DNA of 64,000 nt from Abyssalbus ytuae (GCF_022807975.1 NZ_CP094358.1:186001-250000), one strand, 5' to 3'. Counted from the stretch's first letter, positions 50,152 through 60,600 are shown. Notes: generated by a model from the letters alone, not told the origin. Made by a program: numbers and translations.

Positions 50152-52536
50152 ATGGTTTCAATATTAAAAAGAGAAATAAATTCATTTTTTTCATCAGCTA
50201 CCGGCTATTTGGTAATAGCTGTTTTCTTAATATTAAATGGATTATTCCTGTGGGTTTTTAAAGGAGATTTTAATATACTTAACAGTGGTTTTGCTGATCT
50301 GTCACCGTTTTTTCAACTTGTTCCCTGGATATTTATTTTTTTAATTCCGGCAGTTACAATGAAAACTTTTTCCGAAGAAAAGAGACAAGGTACACTGGAA
50401 CTTCTTTTAACAAAACCCATTAGCCATTTAAAAATAGTGTTAGGTAAATATTTTGGTACCGTAGCATTGGTTTTAATAGCCCTTGTACCTACCTTATTGT
50501 ATGTTTTTACTATTTCTAAACTGGGTAATCCTCCCGGTAATTTTGATTGGGGAAGTACTACAGGTTCATATTTTGGTTTGCTGTTTTTAATTTTGGCCTA
50601 TTCTGCCATTGGAGTTTTTTGTTCCATTTTAACCGAAAATCAAATAGTAGCTTTTATAGGAGCCGTTTTTGTATGCTTTTTATTTTATTATGGTTTTGAA
50701 GGAATTGCAGATATATTTTCTTTTAACGACACCAATTATTTTATCTCACACATGAGCATGAAAGCTCATTTTGACAGTATATCACGAGGGGTTATTGACA
50801 CGCGGGATATTATTTACTTTTTAAGCATTTCAGGGCTATTTATTACATTAACCACATATTTTGTTAAAGAAAAAAAGATACTCTTTAAAACCCTGGCAAT
50901 AACCCTGGCAGCAATAATTTTACTAACAGTTCTCAGTACTTATATATTTAAAAGATTTGATCTTACCCAGGATAAAAGGTACACTCTTTCGGAAGCAACA
51001 AAAAACCTGGTAAAACAAATAGATAAACCTGTGATAATTGATGTTTTGCTACAGGGAAACTTTCCCCCTGAATTTAAAAAACTGCAGATTGAAACTAAAC
51101 AGATATTACAGGAATTTGCGGCAATTAACAGCAATATAAAATTTAGTTTTGTTAATCCTCTTGAAGATGAAAAAACACGGGAAGAAGAAGTAAACACCCT
51201 GCAACAATTAGGACTTGCTCCTGTAAATGTAACGGTAGACGAAGGAGGAAAAATATCGCAGGAACTTGTATTCCCCTGGGCTATAACCAGCCTGCATAAC
51301 AAATCAGTTAAAGTTTCTTTACTAAAAAATAAACTGGGAGCTACCACCGAAGAAAGGGTTAACAACTCTGTTCAACAACTCGAATATGTTTTTGTTGATG
51401 CTTTCACAAAACTAACCTTAATCAACAAGAAAAAAATAGCGATTTTAAAAGGAAACGGAGAACTAAGCGATTTGGAAATAGCCGATTTTCTTACCACGCT
51501 GCACGATTATTATAATATTGCACCATTTACATTGGATTCTGTAGCTTCTGATGCAAACCAAACCCTTAAAGAATTGAACAAGTTTGATTTAGCCATCATA
51601 GCGAAACCTACATCAGCTTTTACAGATGAAGAAAAACTGGTATTGGATCAATTTACAATGAACGGGGGAAAATCTGTTTGGCTAATTGACCAGGTAGCGG
51701 TAGAAATGGACAGTTTATTTAATGAAGCAGGAAGAACCTTTGCAATACCGAGAAATCTTAATATAAAGGATATGTTCTTTAAATACGGAGTGCGTATCAA
51801 TCCTGTATTAATTAACGATTTGTATTTTACCCAAATTGTTTTAGCTACTGGCGAAGGAAATAATTCTCAGTACAATCCTGTACCCTGGTTATATTCTCCC
51901 ATGGTTTTCAGCAAAAATAATCATCCTGTAAACAATAATATGGAAGCGCTTAAGTTTGAATTTGCAAATTCCATAGATACACTGGCCAATAATATTCGTA
52001 AAACTATTTTATTAACTTCCTCTCCCCTTTCAAAAATTATCGGAACACCCAAAGAAATTAAACTGGATATTATTAATGAAGCGCCGGAAAAAGAAACTTT
52101 TAATAATGGATTGCAACCTTTGACAGTACTATTGGAAGGTAATTTTACATCGGTATATAAAAACCGGGTAAAACCATTTAAACCGACAAATTACCAAGAT
52201 GAAGGGGTAAAATCTAAAATGATTATAATTGCAGATGGTGACCTTATTAAAAATCAATTAAACAACGGACAACCCCTGGAATTAGGTTATGATAAGTGGA
52301 CAAATAATTTTTATGGTAATAAAGAGTTTTTGCTTAATTGTGTAAATTATCTGTTAGATGACAACGGACTTATAAACATTCGTACGAAAGAAATCTCCAT
52401 TTCATTCCTGGATAAAGAAAAAGTAGCTGAGAATAAAAATTTATGGATCTCTTTAAACATAGGGCTTCCAATAGTTTTACTTATACTTTTTGGGGTTATT
52501 TTCAATTATTTGAGAAGAAAAAAATATACTTCCTGA
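50152..52536 (+). CDS. gldF-gldG: Fused GldF-GldG gliding-motility ABC transporter protein
   Basis: The 794-residue frame joins two proteins that are usually separate. Residues 1-241 are GldF, an ABC-2 type permease with six helices (TGYLVIAVFLILNGLFLWVF at the start, MKTFSEEKRQGTLELLLTKP, then SIGLFITL-like final helix ending TTYFVKEKK). Residues about 243-794 are GldG: one TM helix (TLAITLAAIILLTVLSTYIF), FDLTQDKRYTLSEATK, an auxiliary transport domain (about 290-730) and a C-terminal TM helix (NIGLPIVLLILFGVIFNYL). With GldA they form an ABC complex needed for gliding in Flavobacterium. dnaN follows. Confidence 0.9.
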   Translation: MVSILKREINSFFSSATGYLVIAVFLILNGLFLWVFKGDFNILNSGFADLSPFFQLVPWIFIFLIPAVTMKTFSEEKRQGTLELLLTKPISHLKIVLGKYFGTVALVLIALVPTLLYVFTISKLGNPPGNFDWGSTTGSYFGLLFLILAYSAIGVFCSILTENQIVAFIGAVFVCFLFYYGFEGIADIFSFNDTNYFISHMSMKAHFDSISRGVIDTRDIIYFLSISGLFITLTTYFVKEKKILFKTLAITLAAIILLTVLSTYIFKRFDLTQDKRYTLSEATKNLVKQIDKPVIIDVLLQGNFPPEFKKLQIETKQILQEFAAINSNIKFSFVNPLEDEKTREEEVNTLQQLGLAPVNVTVDEGGKISQELVFPWAITSLHNKSVKVSLLKNKLGATTEERVNNSVQQLEYVFVDAFTKLTLINKKKIAILKGNGELSDLEIADFLTTLHDYYNIAPFTLDSVASDANQTLKELNKFDLAIIAKPTSAFTDEEKLVLDQFTMNGGKSVWLIDQVAVEMDSLFNEAGRTFAIPRNLNIKDMFFKYGVRINPVLINDLYFTQIVLATGEGNNSQYNPVPWLYSPMVFSKNNHPVNNNMEALKFEFANSIDTLANNIRKTILLTSSPLSKIIGTPKEIKLDIINEAPEKETFNNGLQPLTVLLEGNFTSVYKNRVKPFKPTNYQDEGVKSKMIIIADGDLIKNQLNNGQPLELGYDKWTNNFYGNKEFLLNCVNYLLDDNGLINIRTKEISISFLDKEKVAENKNLWISLNIGLPIVLLILFGVIFNYLRRKKYTS

Positions 52537-52654
52537 ATGTTAATAAGTTATTTTCGATAAAAAAACCATTTAAAATATATTTGTAATTACTTAAATCTTA
52601 CACGCTATTCTAACATTTTGGTCAAAATAATTGCAGATAAACTAACAAACATAG

Positions 52655-53773
52655 ATGAAATTTATAGTATCAAGTTCTTATTTACTAAAGCAACTTCAGG
52701 TTTTGGGAGGTGTGATAAACAACAGCAATACCCTTCCGATTTTAGATAACTTCTTATTTGAACTGGACAATAACAAACTAACAGTTTCGGCATCCGACCT
52801 GGAAACTACCATGAGTGCTGTTTTAGATGTTGATTCATCTTCACAGGGCAGTGTGGCAGTTCCGGCACGTTTATTACTGGATATTCTAAAAACATTTCCC
52901 GAGCAACCTTTAACATTTGTAGTTGAAGATAATAATACTGTGGAAATAAGCTCTAACCATGGTAAATATGCTCTCGCCTATGCTGATGCTGCAGAGTTTC
53001 CAAAAGCAGTAGAGTTAACTGATCCAAGTTCTACAGTTATAGTAGGTGATATACTGGCAACTGCCATAAGCAAAACTATTTTTGCAACCGGAAATGACGA
53101 TTTAAGGCCGGTTATGAGTGGAGTGTTTTTTCAATTCTCTCCAGATCATTTAACATTTGTTGCCACCGATGCCCATAAACTGGTAAAATACCAGCGGCAT
53201 GATATTACAGCTTCGCAAGTTGCCGAATTTATAATGCCTAAAAAACCGTTAAATTTATTAAAAGGGATACTAGCAGGTAGCGAAAGTGATGTTACAATTG
53301 AGTACAATGAAAGCAATGCAAAGTTTACTTTTGATAATGTTGAACTTATTTGCCGATTAATTGACGGCAAATATCCTAACTATGAAGCTGTAATACCTAA
53401 AGAAAATCCTAATAAATTAACTATTGACAGAACCCAGTTTTTAAGTTCTGTTCGCAGGGTTTCCATATTTTCCAACAAAACAACCCACCAGATACGTTTA
53501 AAAATTGCCGGAGCCGAATTAAATATATCTGCCGAGGATATTGATTATAGTAATAAAGCAGAAGAAAGGCTTAATTGCGATTATCAGGGTGATGATATGC
53601 AAATAGGTTTCAATTCCCGTTTTTTGCTGGAAATGTTAAGTAATCTTGCCTCCGATGATGTTTCACTGGAAATGAGCCTTCCTAACCGTGCAGGTATCCT
53701 TACTCCTGTTGACGGGCTTGATGAAGGAGAATATATTACTATGCTGGTAATGCCTGTAATGTTGAACAATTAA
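52655..53773 (+). CDS. dnaN: DNA polymerase III beta subunit (sliding clamp)
   Basis: The 372-residue protein shows three clamp domains: KFIVSSSYLLKQLQVLGGVI and NTLPILDNFLFELD in the first, GVFFQFSPDHLTFVATDAHKLVKY in the second, SIFSNKTTHQIRLKI and the terminal TPVDGLDEGEYITMLVMPVML in the third. It encircles DNA as a dimer and tethers the replicase. It follows gldF-gldG, the usual order in this group, and ends at a strong terminator. No origin or dnaA gene is visible nearby. Confidence 0.97.
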   Translation: MKFIVSSSYLLKQLQVLGGVINNSNTLPILDNFLFELDNNKLTVSASDLETTMSAVLDVDSSSQGSVAVPARLLLDILKTFPEQPLTFVVEDNNTVEISSNHGKYALAYADAAEFPKAVELTDPSSTVIVGDILATAISKTIFATGNDDLRPVMSGVFFQFSPDHLTFVATDAHKLVKYQRHDITASQVAEFIMPKKPLNLLKGILAGSESDVTIEYNESNAKFTFDNVELICRLIDGKYPNYEAVIPKENPNKLTIDRTQFLSSVRRVSIFSNKTTHQIRLKIAGAELNISAEDIDYSNKAEERLNCDYQGDDMQIGFNSRFLLEMLSNLASDDVSLEMSLPNRAGILTPVDGLDEGEYITMLVMPVMLNN

Positions 53774-53804
53774 CCACTCAATTAATAAACCAACTAACCA
53801 AACC

Positions 53805-53836
53805 AAAAAACCGCAGGGATATACCCTGCGGTTTTT
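53805..53836. terminator. Bidirectional terminator after dnaN
   Basis: A 12-bp stem (53807-53818 with 53824-53835, core CCGCAGGG/CCCTGCGG) with A- and T-runs on both sides serves dnaN and the convergent DUF4870 gene. Confidence 0.92.
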
Positions 53837-53877
53837 ACATTAACTAACCCAACTAATATTTATTAAAAAAAGAGATT

Positions 53878-54216
53878 CTATTTTACTATATTAATACTCA
53901 ACGGGTAATACGGTTCTTCTCCATTGGCAGCCTTAACTGCATTAACTATAGGAAAAACAAATGCCACTATTCCCGTTACAATTAATAAAATTATACCCAA
54001 ACCAAACAAAAGTATAAGCGGAATACTAATAACCAGATAAATTAACATGCTCAGCTGAAAGTTAAGTATTGCCTTTCCATGGACATCCATTTCATATACC
54101 CTATCTCGTTGTGTAGCCCAAAGAATGAGTGGAATTATAAGTCCTCCGAATCCTGTAACATAATCCAGCAACTGACTTAAATGTGTTATCACTAATAATT
54201 GGTTGTCCCTTCTCAT
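53878..54216 (-). CDS. DUF4870 domain-containing membrane protein
   Basis: The 112-residue protein has the DUF4870 order: an amphipathic QLLDYVTGFGGLIIPLILWA helix, KAILNFQLSMLIYLVISIPL, ILLFGLGIILLIVTGIVAFVFP and a terminal INAVKAANGEEPYYPLSI. It is an inner-membrane protein with three to four helices and no known function. Confidence 0.88.
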   Translation of the reverse strand: MRRDNQLLVITHLSQLLDYVTGFGGLIIPLILWATQRDRVYEMDVHGKAILNFQLSMLIYLVISIPLILLFGLGIILLIVTGIVAFVFPIVNAVKAANGEEPYYPLSINIVK

Positions 54217-54306
54217 TTGTTAATTGTTTTTAGGTGGTTTTTATCTATAAGACGATAAATAAAATAAATTGTTACACCTAATGTTGTATTTTAACTTACC
54301 CGTAAA

Positions 54307-54335
54307 TAAAAAAACCTTGTGTATAAAACACAAGG
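54307..54335 (-). terminator. Terminator after the lipoprotein gene
   Basis: Stem CCTTGTGT (54315-54322) / ACACAAGG (54328-54335), 5-base loop, followed on the minus strand by T7. Confidence 0.85.
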
Positions 54336-54363
54336 CCCGATAACTAACCAGAAAAAGGAAAAG

Positions 54364-54789
54364 CTATTGAGATAGTTTATTTGATATCTCCATCAACTCT
54401 TCCGATTTTTTCTTCATATATTCGGTAAACTTCGTAATATCGTCTCCGTTTAATTCGGTGGTAAGTTCCTGACTTTTTTGCCCTAATTCCTGCCCTTTCT
54501 GTCCTAGTTCACCTAAGGCTGCCATGTCGTTATTTTCCACCGCTTTTCTGTAGGCAGATATATATTCTTCATAAGCATTTACATAATCCTGTACTTTTTT
54601 ATTGCTGAAAGTAGGGATATTATTGCTCTTCTTTTCCGCTTTTTCAGTTTGTGCAGTAGTTTCTTTTACCGAAGGGGTTTCCTGAACTTCTGTTTTTTCG
54701 GCAGATTCTTCCTTTTTAGTTTCGCCTTTACATGAAACTATAAAGAATGTTAATAAAGCTAATGACGATCCAAGGAATAATTTTCTCAT
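54364..54789 (-). CDS. Small helical lipoprotein, unknown function
   Basis: The 141-residue protein has a lipobox LLTFFIVSC (Cys20), an acidic/Lys-rich linker (about 21-60) and a helical C-terminus (DYVNAYEEYISAYRKAVENN, GELGQKGQELGQKSQELTTE with a short internal repeat, EYMKKKSEELMEISNKLSQ). I do not recognise a family beyond small flavobacterial lipoproteins. It is monocistronic. Confidence 0.75.
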   Translation of the reverse strand: MRKLFLGSSLALLTFFIVSCKGETKKEESAEKTEVQETPSVKETTAQTEKAEKKSNNIPTFSNKKVQDYVNAYEEYISAYRKAVENNDMAALGELGQKGQELGQKSQELTTELNGDDITKFTEYMKKKSEELMEISNKLSQ

Positions 54790-54908
54790 AATGTTTTGTG
54801 TTTAAATTAAGTTTAGATTAACTACATGCAAAGGTGACAGTATTCTATCCTAATCAAAACACCTTTTATAGTGATTTTTATTCCCCTGAAAACAGGTATA
54901 TAATAAAA

Positions 54909-55556
54909 TCACCAAATATGAAAAATGCATTCAGGGTGCTTACCTGAAGAAAACTTTAGTCTCTTTTCAAATTTTTTCAAAATCCGGTATTTATATAAAA
55001 TATCACTGATATCGGTATCGCATTGTGCCGGTGTAAAGTCGATATTATTAAAGATTTCTTCATCCCATTCCGATAGTTTCTCCATAAAACTACGTTCAAA
55101 ACAATCAACTTTTTCATCAGGCTTTAAAAAAAATCTGGTCTCTGTGAGATCCAATACTTTCTCTGCACTAAAACTATTTTCATGTTTACTCGTGTAACTT
55201 ACTGTATTATATCTGATTATCTGGTAAAATTGCACCTGTAATTTTAATATCCCCTTTTCTATAAAATAGTATTCGGTATTAAAATCTTCATATAAACTAT
55301 TCTTGTAAACGTGTTTAATAAACTTTAAAACTTCGCTTTCATAATAATAAGTAACAGTGCCAAAAAAATTCTCTGAACATTTATATTCTTTCCCTCTTTG
55401 ATGAATTAATGTATCATTTTTACTTCTCTTCAAAAACGTTTCGTAATCAGAAAAAATATTGTCTTGGGCTATTTGAGCAAGTGTAACACAGGGCATTAAA
55501 ATAATGAAAGTGAAAAATGTAAAGAACAGACTGGTTATTGCGGGGTTTAAAATCAT
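54909..55556 (-). CDS. Hypothetical secreted protein (215 residues)
   Basis: The protein has a hydrophobic N-terminus (ITSLFFTFFTFIILMPCVTLAQ), likely a signal peptide, and a soluble domain with aromatic beta-like segments (GTVTYYYESEVLKFIKHVYK, LQVQFYQIIRYNTVSYTS) and a Cys pair near the C-terminus (PAQCDTD, HPECIFHIW). I do not recognise it. It is divergent from mnmE. Confidence 0.6.
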   Translation of the reverse strand: MILNPAITSLFFTFFTFIILMPCVTLAQIAQDNIFSDYETFLKRSKNDTLIHQRGKEYKCSENFFGTVTYYYESEVLKFIKHVYKNSLYEDFNTEYYFIEKGILKLQVQFYQIIRYNTVSYTSKHENSFSAEKVLDLTETRFFLKPDEKVDCFERSFMEKLSEWDEEIFNNIDFTPAQCDTDISDILYKYRILKKFEKRLKFSSGKHPECIFHIW

Positions 55557-55624
55557 GGAAAGAGCTTAAAAATTACAAAATGCCAATTTATTTATTAATA
55601 CCCCAACATAAAAACGTTTATTAT

Positions 55625-55632
55625 TAATTTTG
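55625..55632 (+). promoter_or_regulatory. Candidate -7 box for mnmE
   Basis: TAATTTTG lies 18 bases before the ATG at 55651. No convincing -33 element at the usual distance. Confidence 0.4.
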
Positions 55633-55650
55633 CGAATATTTTTTAAGGTT

Positions 55651-57063
55651 ATGGTTAATACTGACAATATTATTGCGCTGGCTACAGCATCGGGTGTAGG
55701 TGCCATTGCTGTTATTAGAATTTCGGGGAAAAATGCAATTAACATTGTAGCTCCTTTTTTTAAATCTGCTAAGAATAAAGATTTAAAGAAACAAAAGAGT
55801 CATACTCTTCATCTTGGACATATTATTGACCATAACCGGGTAATAGATGAAGTTCTTGTATCTGTTTTTAAAGGCCCTAATTCATATACCGGGGAAAATA
55901 CGATAGAGATTTCATGCCACGGTTCACCATACATTCAACAGGAAATAATCCAATTGTTCTTACGAAACGGATGCCGTATGGCAAATGCCGGTGAGTTTAC
56001 CCTCCGTGCATTTCTAAATGGAAAAATAGATTTAAGCCAGGCCGAAGCTGTTGCCGATTTAATAGCCAGTGACAATGAAGCATCACATAAATTGGCAGTG
56101 CAGCAAATGCGTGGTGGTTTTAGTAATGAAATAAAAAAACTAAGGGAAGAGTTATTGAATTTTGCATCGCTCATAGAACTGGAACTGGATTTTGCTGAAG
56201 AAGAGGTAGAGTTTGCCGACAGACAACAGTTTAAAGATTTGCTTAACCGTATAGAAATGGTTTTAAAAAGGCTGATTGATTCATTTGCTGTAGGAAATGT
56301 AATTAAAAACGGAATACCTGTAGCAATAGTGGGAGAACCCAACGTGGGAAAATCTACCCTGTTGAATGCGCTTTTAAACGAGGAAAGGGCTATTGTAAGT
56401 GATATAGCCGGAACCACCCGTGATACAATTGAAGATGAAATTTCGATAGGAGGAATTGGTTTCAGGTTTATTGATACAGCCGGAATACGGGAAACAAAAG
56501 ATGTGGTTGAGAGTATTGGCATTAAAAAAACTTTTGAAAAAATTGATCTGGCACAAGTAATTATCTTTCTTCTGGACGCAACAGAAATTCAGAATTCAGA
56601 ATTTAGAATTCAGAATTTGAAAAATGAAATTGAAAAAATAAAAAACAAGTATCCTCAAAAACCACTTATTATAGTGGCAAATAAAGTTGATATTTTAACC
56701 GAAGAATCAATAAAAAAACTAAATGTTGCTTTGAGTGGAATCAAAGGAGTTGTCTTACAACTCCTTTCTGCCAAAACCGGTCAGGGGGTTGATGAACTTC
56801 AGAAAAATTTATTGAATTTTGTTAATACCGGTGCCTTGCGCAATAATGAAACTATAGTAACCAACACCCGTCATTATGATGCCCTTTTAAAAGCCTTAGA
56901 AGAAATAGAAAAGGTCAAAAATGGCTTAAATTCTGGGCTCTCCGGAGATTTATTAGCTATCGACATCCGCCAGGCTTTATACCATTTTGGCGAAATTACG
57001 GGGCAAGTTTCCTCCGATGACCTTTTGGGTAATATTTTTGCTAACTTTTGTATCGGGAAGTAA
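55651..57063 (+). CDS. mnmE: tRNA modification GTPase MnmE
   Basis: I choose ATG 55651 (MVNTDNIIALATASGVGAIA); an in-frame TTG 21 bases upstream overlaps the -7 box. The 470-residue protein has the N-terminal tetrahydrofolate domain, a helical middle and an inserted G domain with GEPNVGKSTLLNALL (G1), DTAG (G3) and NKVD (G4), and ends FCIGK, whose Cys is needed for activity. With MnmG it makes 5-carboxymethylaminomethyl-uridine at tRNA position 34. Between G3 and G4 lies an odd repetitive insertion (IQNSEFRIQN). Its 3' end marks the boundary to accessory DNA. Confidence 0.96.
   Translation: MVNTDNIIALATASGVGAIAVIRISGKNAINIVAPFFKSAKNKDLKKQKSHTLHLGHIIDHNRVIDEVLVSVFKGPNSYTGENTIEISCHGSPYIQQEIIQLFLRNGCRMANAGEFTLRAFLNGKIDLSQAEAVADLIASDNEASHKLAVQQMRGGFSNEIKKLREELLNFASLIELELDFAEEEVEFADRQQFKDLLNRIEMVLKRLIDSFAVGNVIKNGIPVAIVGEPNVGKSTLLNALLNEERAIVSDIAGTTRDTIEDEISIGGIGFRFIDTAGIRETKDVVESIGIKKTFEKIDLAQVIIFLLDATEIQNSEFRIQNLKNEIEKIKNKYPQKPLIIVANKVDILTEESIKKLNVALSGIKGVVLQLLSAKTGQGVDELQKNLLNFVNTGALRNNETIVTNTRHYDALLKALEEIEKVKNGLNSGLSGDLLAIDIRQALYHFGEITGQVSSDDLLGNIFANFCIGK
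56584..56618 (+). repeat. In-frame GAATTCA-type short repeat inside mnmE
   Basis: The coding strand repeats AGAATTCAGAAT-like blocks (four overlapping copies of CAGAATT/TAGAATT) and is translated in frame as EIQNSEFRIQN. Such ATTCAGA strings are frequent in intergenic DNA of this group; here one sits within a GTPase domain loop. Confidence 0.6.
57046..57063 (+). other. mnmE 3' end as candidate integration (att) site
   Basis: TTTTGTATCGGGAAGTAA, the last 18 bases of mnmE encoding FCIGK-stop, corresponds to the position of the att core used by SGI1-type islands in trmE/mnmE. The sequence downstream is accessory (decayed HTH gene, orphan helicase, toxin modules). No integrase or second att copy is visible in the window. 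Confidence 0.35.
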
Positions 57064-57107
57064 CAACCACAAGACAAACAAATATAAAACATATAAAAAC
57101 TAACTTA

Positions 57108-57137
57108 AAGCTCTATAAACAGGGCTTCTTTAATATT
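57108..57137 (+). terminator. Weak terminator after mnmE
   Basis: AAGCTCT (57108-57114) pairs with AGGGCTT (57121-57127) with one wobble, followed by a T-rich tract. Confidence 0.4.
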
Positions 57138-57292
57138 TTTATATAAATAAGTGCTTTGTGTTATTATGTATTTATAAAGCATAAATTTATACCCTTATTG
57201 TACCTAAGCTAATAAAAAAGCTAAATTCGTACCTTAAATAGGTTTTATTGGTTGACAAAGTTCAACTTTTAAATACTTTATATTTAATACAA

Positions 57293-57660
57293 ATGAGTAG
57301 TAATATTACTGTACAAAGAATTTGCGAGTATTGGGGGTAAAGAGTTTACCGCCCGCACAACCTCAACCCAGTATAGTCCCCCTAAATACAATGGCAGGCA
57401 TTACAAGCAAAAAAGATAAAAGACAGTAATAAAGAAACATCTCAAATAAAAAACAATCTATTGAGAAGCTGAAAACAAAAGAGTTTTTAACAGTAACACA
57501 AGGTTCAAAATTAATCAGTTGCACCCGTCAAAATGTGTACAAGTTTATAAATTCCGGCAAACTTAAAGCTTCCAATATCTTAGAAAAGATAACTATTGTA
57601 AGACGTTCTGTTTTGGACAAGTTTTTCGAGGGAAACAAGCTTAAACAGGCAGGAAAATGA
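57293..57660 (+). pseudogene. Decayed zinc-finger/HTH (excisionase-type) gene
   Basis: Three successive frames reconstruct one protein: MSSNITVQRICEYWG then TAA at 57338; after a one-base shift GKEFTARTTSTQYSPPKYNG; and, after a further shift, the HTH part KTKEFLTVTQGSKLISCTRQ, NVYKFINSGKLKASNIL, TIVRRSVLDKFFEG, ending TGA 57658. Intact homologues I recall in Bacteroidota have a CxxC...CxxxC N-terminal finger and an HTH_17 domain and sit beside integrases. Here at least three of the four finger Cys are lost and the frame is broken at least twice. The last frame (57433-57660) alone has no ATG. Confidence 0.75.
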
Positions 57661-57695
57661 TTCCAAAGGAGATAATACATTAATCCGTGGGCTGA

Positions 57696-60600
57696 ATGAC
57701 AAAAATTAAGAACTGGTTACACTATTGGAAAAACAGTCTGGCTGATGCTGAAAGAGCAGAGATAGATTTTCAACGTCAAAAGCATTTTTTCGGTGAGCAT
57801 ATTGATCTATCCAATGGCCATCTTCCATGTGAGGATATCAAAGTATTATTTGATTTAGAAGAGTGCAAACTCAATGAACAAAGAGGTATCACAAAGAAAG
57901 ATAGCCCTGAATGGCAATCAATAGAACAAATTGACCTTATCATTGCCCCTTTTGTCCTGCAGCCTCTACCAGAGTATCAAAAATATCTACGATCTACAAA
58001 ACCAGTATTTCCATTCTGGATTAAGGCTACTGCTCTACCAGATGGAGGGCTGAGAGTAGCAGAAGATCATTTTCCAGTAATACCAAGATCCGTCCTGGCT
58101 CCTTCCGCAAATGAAAATAATGACTTTATTTTCAGTCATGTTGACACGGTTGATAAAGCTACCCAATTAGACAAAAGTGAATTTGAAGATTGGAATGATT
58201 ATTGGGACTTTAGCCAAAAAGTATTCAAAGAGCTCACCGAACAAACATTATCTTCTTACAAAGCCGAATATTATAGCAGGATTGACCGGACGCTCTACTT
58301 TGTACCAGACGAGAAATTCACACCCTCCACTCATATTATTAAGCTCATTGAGAATCTTTTAATCAATGAGTCAGAACCACCCCTGATCAAACAAATAATT
58401 GAAACACCAAGCAGAAAAGATAATAAGCCTCTTGCAATAGATCACTACATGGATGCTAATTCGTTGCATTTAGGACAGATGGGATGCGATTACCCTCTTT
58501 CCATTACTCAACGAAGAGCACTCTATACATTCTTAAATGCAAAAGATGAGAAAGTATTTGCGGTAAATGGACCTCCCGGAACAGGAAAAACAACCTTGCT
58601 ACAATCTGTGGTAGCTAATTATGTGGTACAATCTGTCAAAAAAGATGAGCCACCAGTTATTTTGGCTTGCTCCACAAATAACCAGGCGGTTATAAACATC
58701 ATTGAGAGCTTCTCTAAATCAAACAGTAACCTACCTTTTCTAGGGCAAAGATGGATTTCTTCAATTGAGGGTTTTGCAGCTTTTCTCCCTTCAAATAGTA
58801 AACAGGTTCTAAACGGCATAAACTATTATAAAAGTGATGATTCCAGCAACTTAAGTGCCCTAGATGATTATGAAAATGTAGAAAAGTCCGAAGCGGAATT
58901 TTTAGCTCATATCAATGAATACACAAATAAAAATTTCATTGACTTAACCACCTGTTGTGATTTCCTGAAAGATGAAATTGCAGCAATCGAGAATACACTA
59001 ACTGATGGCAAAAACCTATGGAAAGACTTCCTGCTACAAATTCACTCGTTCAATACTGAGTTTAATATAACCACTTCATCATCAAAATATTACCCCACAG
59101 GCCAACATGATATAAGCATTACACAATTAAAAAAAGACAAAGATTCATTTACTGATACTGAAGGTCAGGTAATCAATTATTTCAATAATGAGCCATTCTT
59201 TAGAAAGATATTTTGTTGGCTGAATATCAAATCATCTCTTGAAAAACGAACGACTGAAGTAAGACGGCTTTTAAGAAACACTCCATACAAATTTGACGAG
59301 TCTATTTTCACTAATATATCAAAAATCCTCAATGCTATCGACCTCAAAATTCAGGCGGTGGATTCCACCATCCATAAAGCGACAAATTGGGTGGTATGGA
59401 AAGGTTTAAATCAAATAAAAGGAAACCCTCCCATCTCGGAAAAGGAATTAACTCTACGAGAAGCATCCAAAACAGAGAAAACCAAATTCGCACCATGCTA
59501 CTTGTACGACGAATTAGATGTCAGTCTTCGTCACAAGGCTTTTTGGTTGAGTATTCATTTTTGGGAAGCAAAATGGATTCTGGCAACGAAAGACTTTCTA
59601 AACGATGACAGAAAAGAGAACAAAGGTGCTAAAGGAAGAATGAATATGTGGCGGAGAAGAGCTATGCTTACACCGTGTTTTGTAAGTACTTTCTTCATGG
59701 CACCTCGTTTTTTTTTCTATTCAAAGCATGCTGGCAAAACAGATGCTGACGATAATCTATGGGAATCACCTCCTCTTGAAGAGTTTGTTGATTTATTGAT
59801 GGTCGATGAGTCCGGGCAGGTTACTCCTGAGGTAGGGCTTCCAACTTTTGCATTATGCAAAAAAGCATTGGTGGTAGGTGATGTAAAACAAATTGAACCT
59901 GTATGGAATATTATCCCGAAGGTGGACATAGGCAACCTGATCAAGCATGATATTCTTAAAAATGCTAATGACCCAAATTATTTATTCTTCAAGTCAAAGG
60001 GTCTTTTAGCTTCAAGTGGTGATGTTATGTCAGTAGCTCAGAGAGCAACCAATTTCATCTATGATGACCCAAGAGTAGCAGAAAGAGGCATGATGTTACA
60101 AGAACATAGAAGGTGCTATAATGAAATAATTAAATATTGTAATGAAATGGCCTATTCCGGGGTACTCAAACCATTGAGAGGAAATTCGCAAAAGGCACTC
60201 TTACCCCCGATGGTTCACTTTCATGTAGATTCAAATTCAATAACCAAAAACAAAGATCGGACTAATGAAAAAGAAGCTGAGGTATTATTGAACTGGTTGG
60301 TACAATACAAAGAAAAAATTTTTGATTACTACAAGCACGTCAAGGATTATAACAATCAATTTGAAAACATGGTAGGTATTATTACCCCATTCAGTGGTCA
60401 GAAGAGAACGCTCATCAGGTTAGCAAATAGCAAAGGTTTAAATACCAAGCTCATGAAAATAGGCACTGTGCATGCTCTTCAGGGTGCAGAACGTCCGGTA
60501 ATCCTATTTTCGTCGGTATATGGCCCTGGCGATACAGGCACCATGTTCTTTGATCGCGACAATAAACCCAACATGTTGAACGTAGCAGTTTCCAGGGCAA

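Noticed and set aside
49965-50261. 98-residue plus-strand ORF and a 40-residue hydrophobic ORF from 49981 before gldF-gldG
   Set aside because: The first overlaps the start of gldF-gldG in another frame; the second is short, without support, and overlaps the approach to the mapped promoter at 50106.
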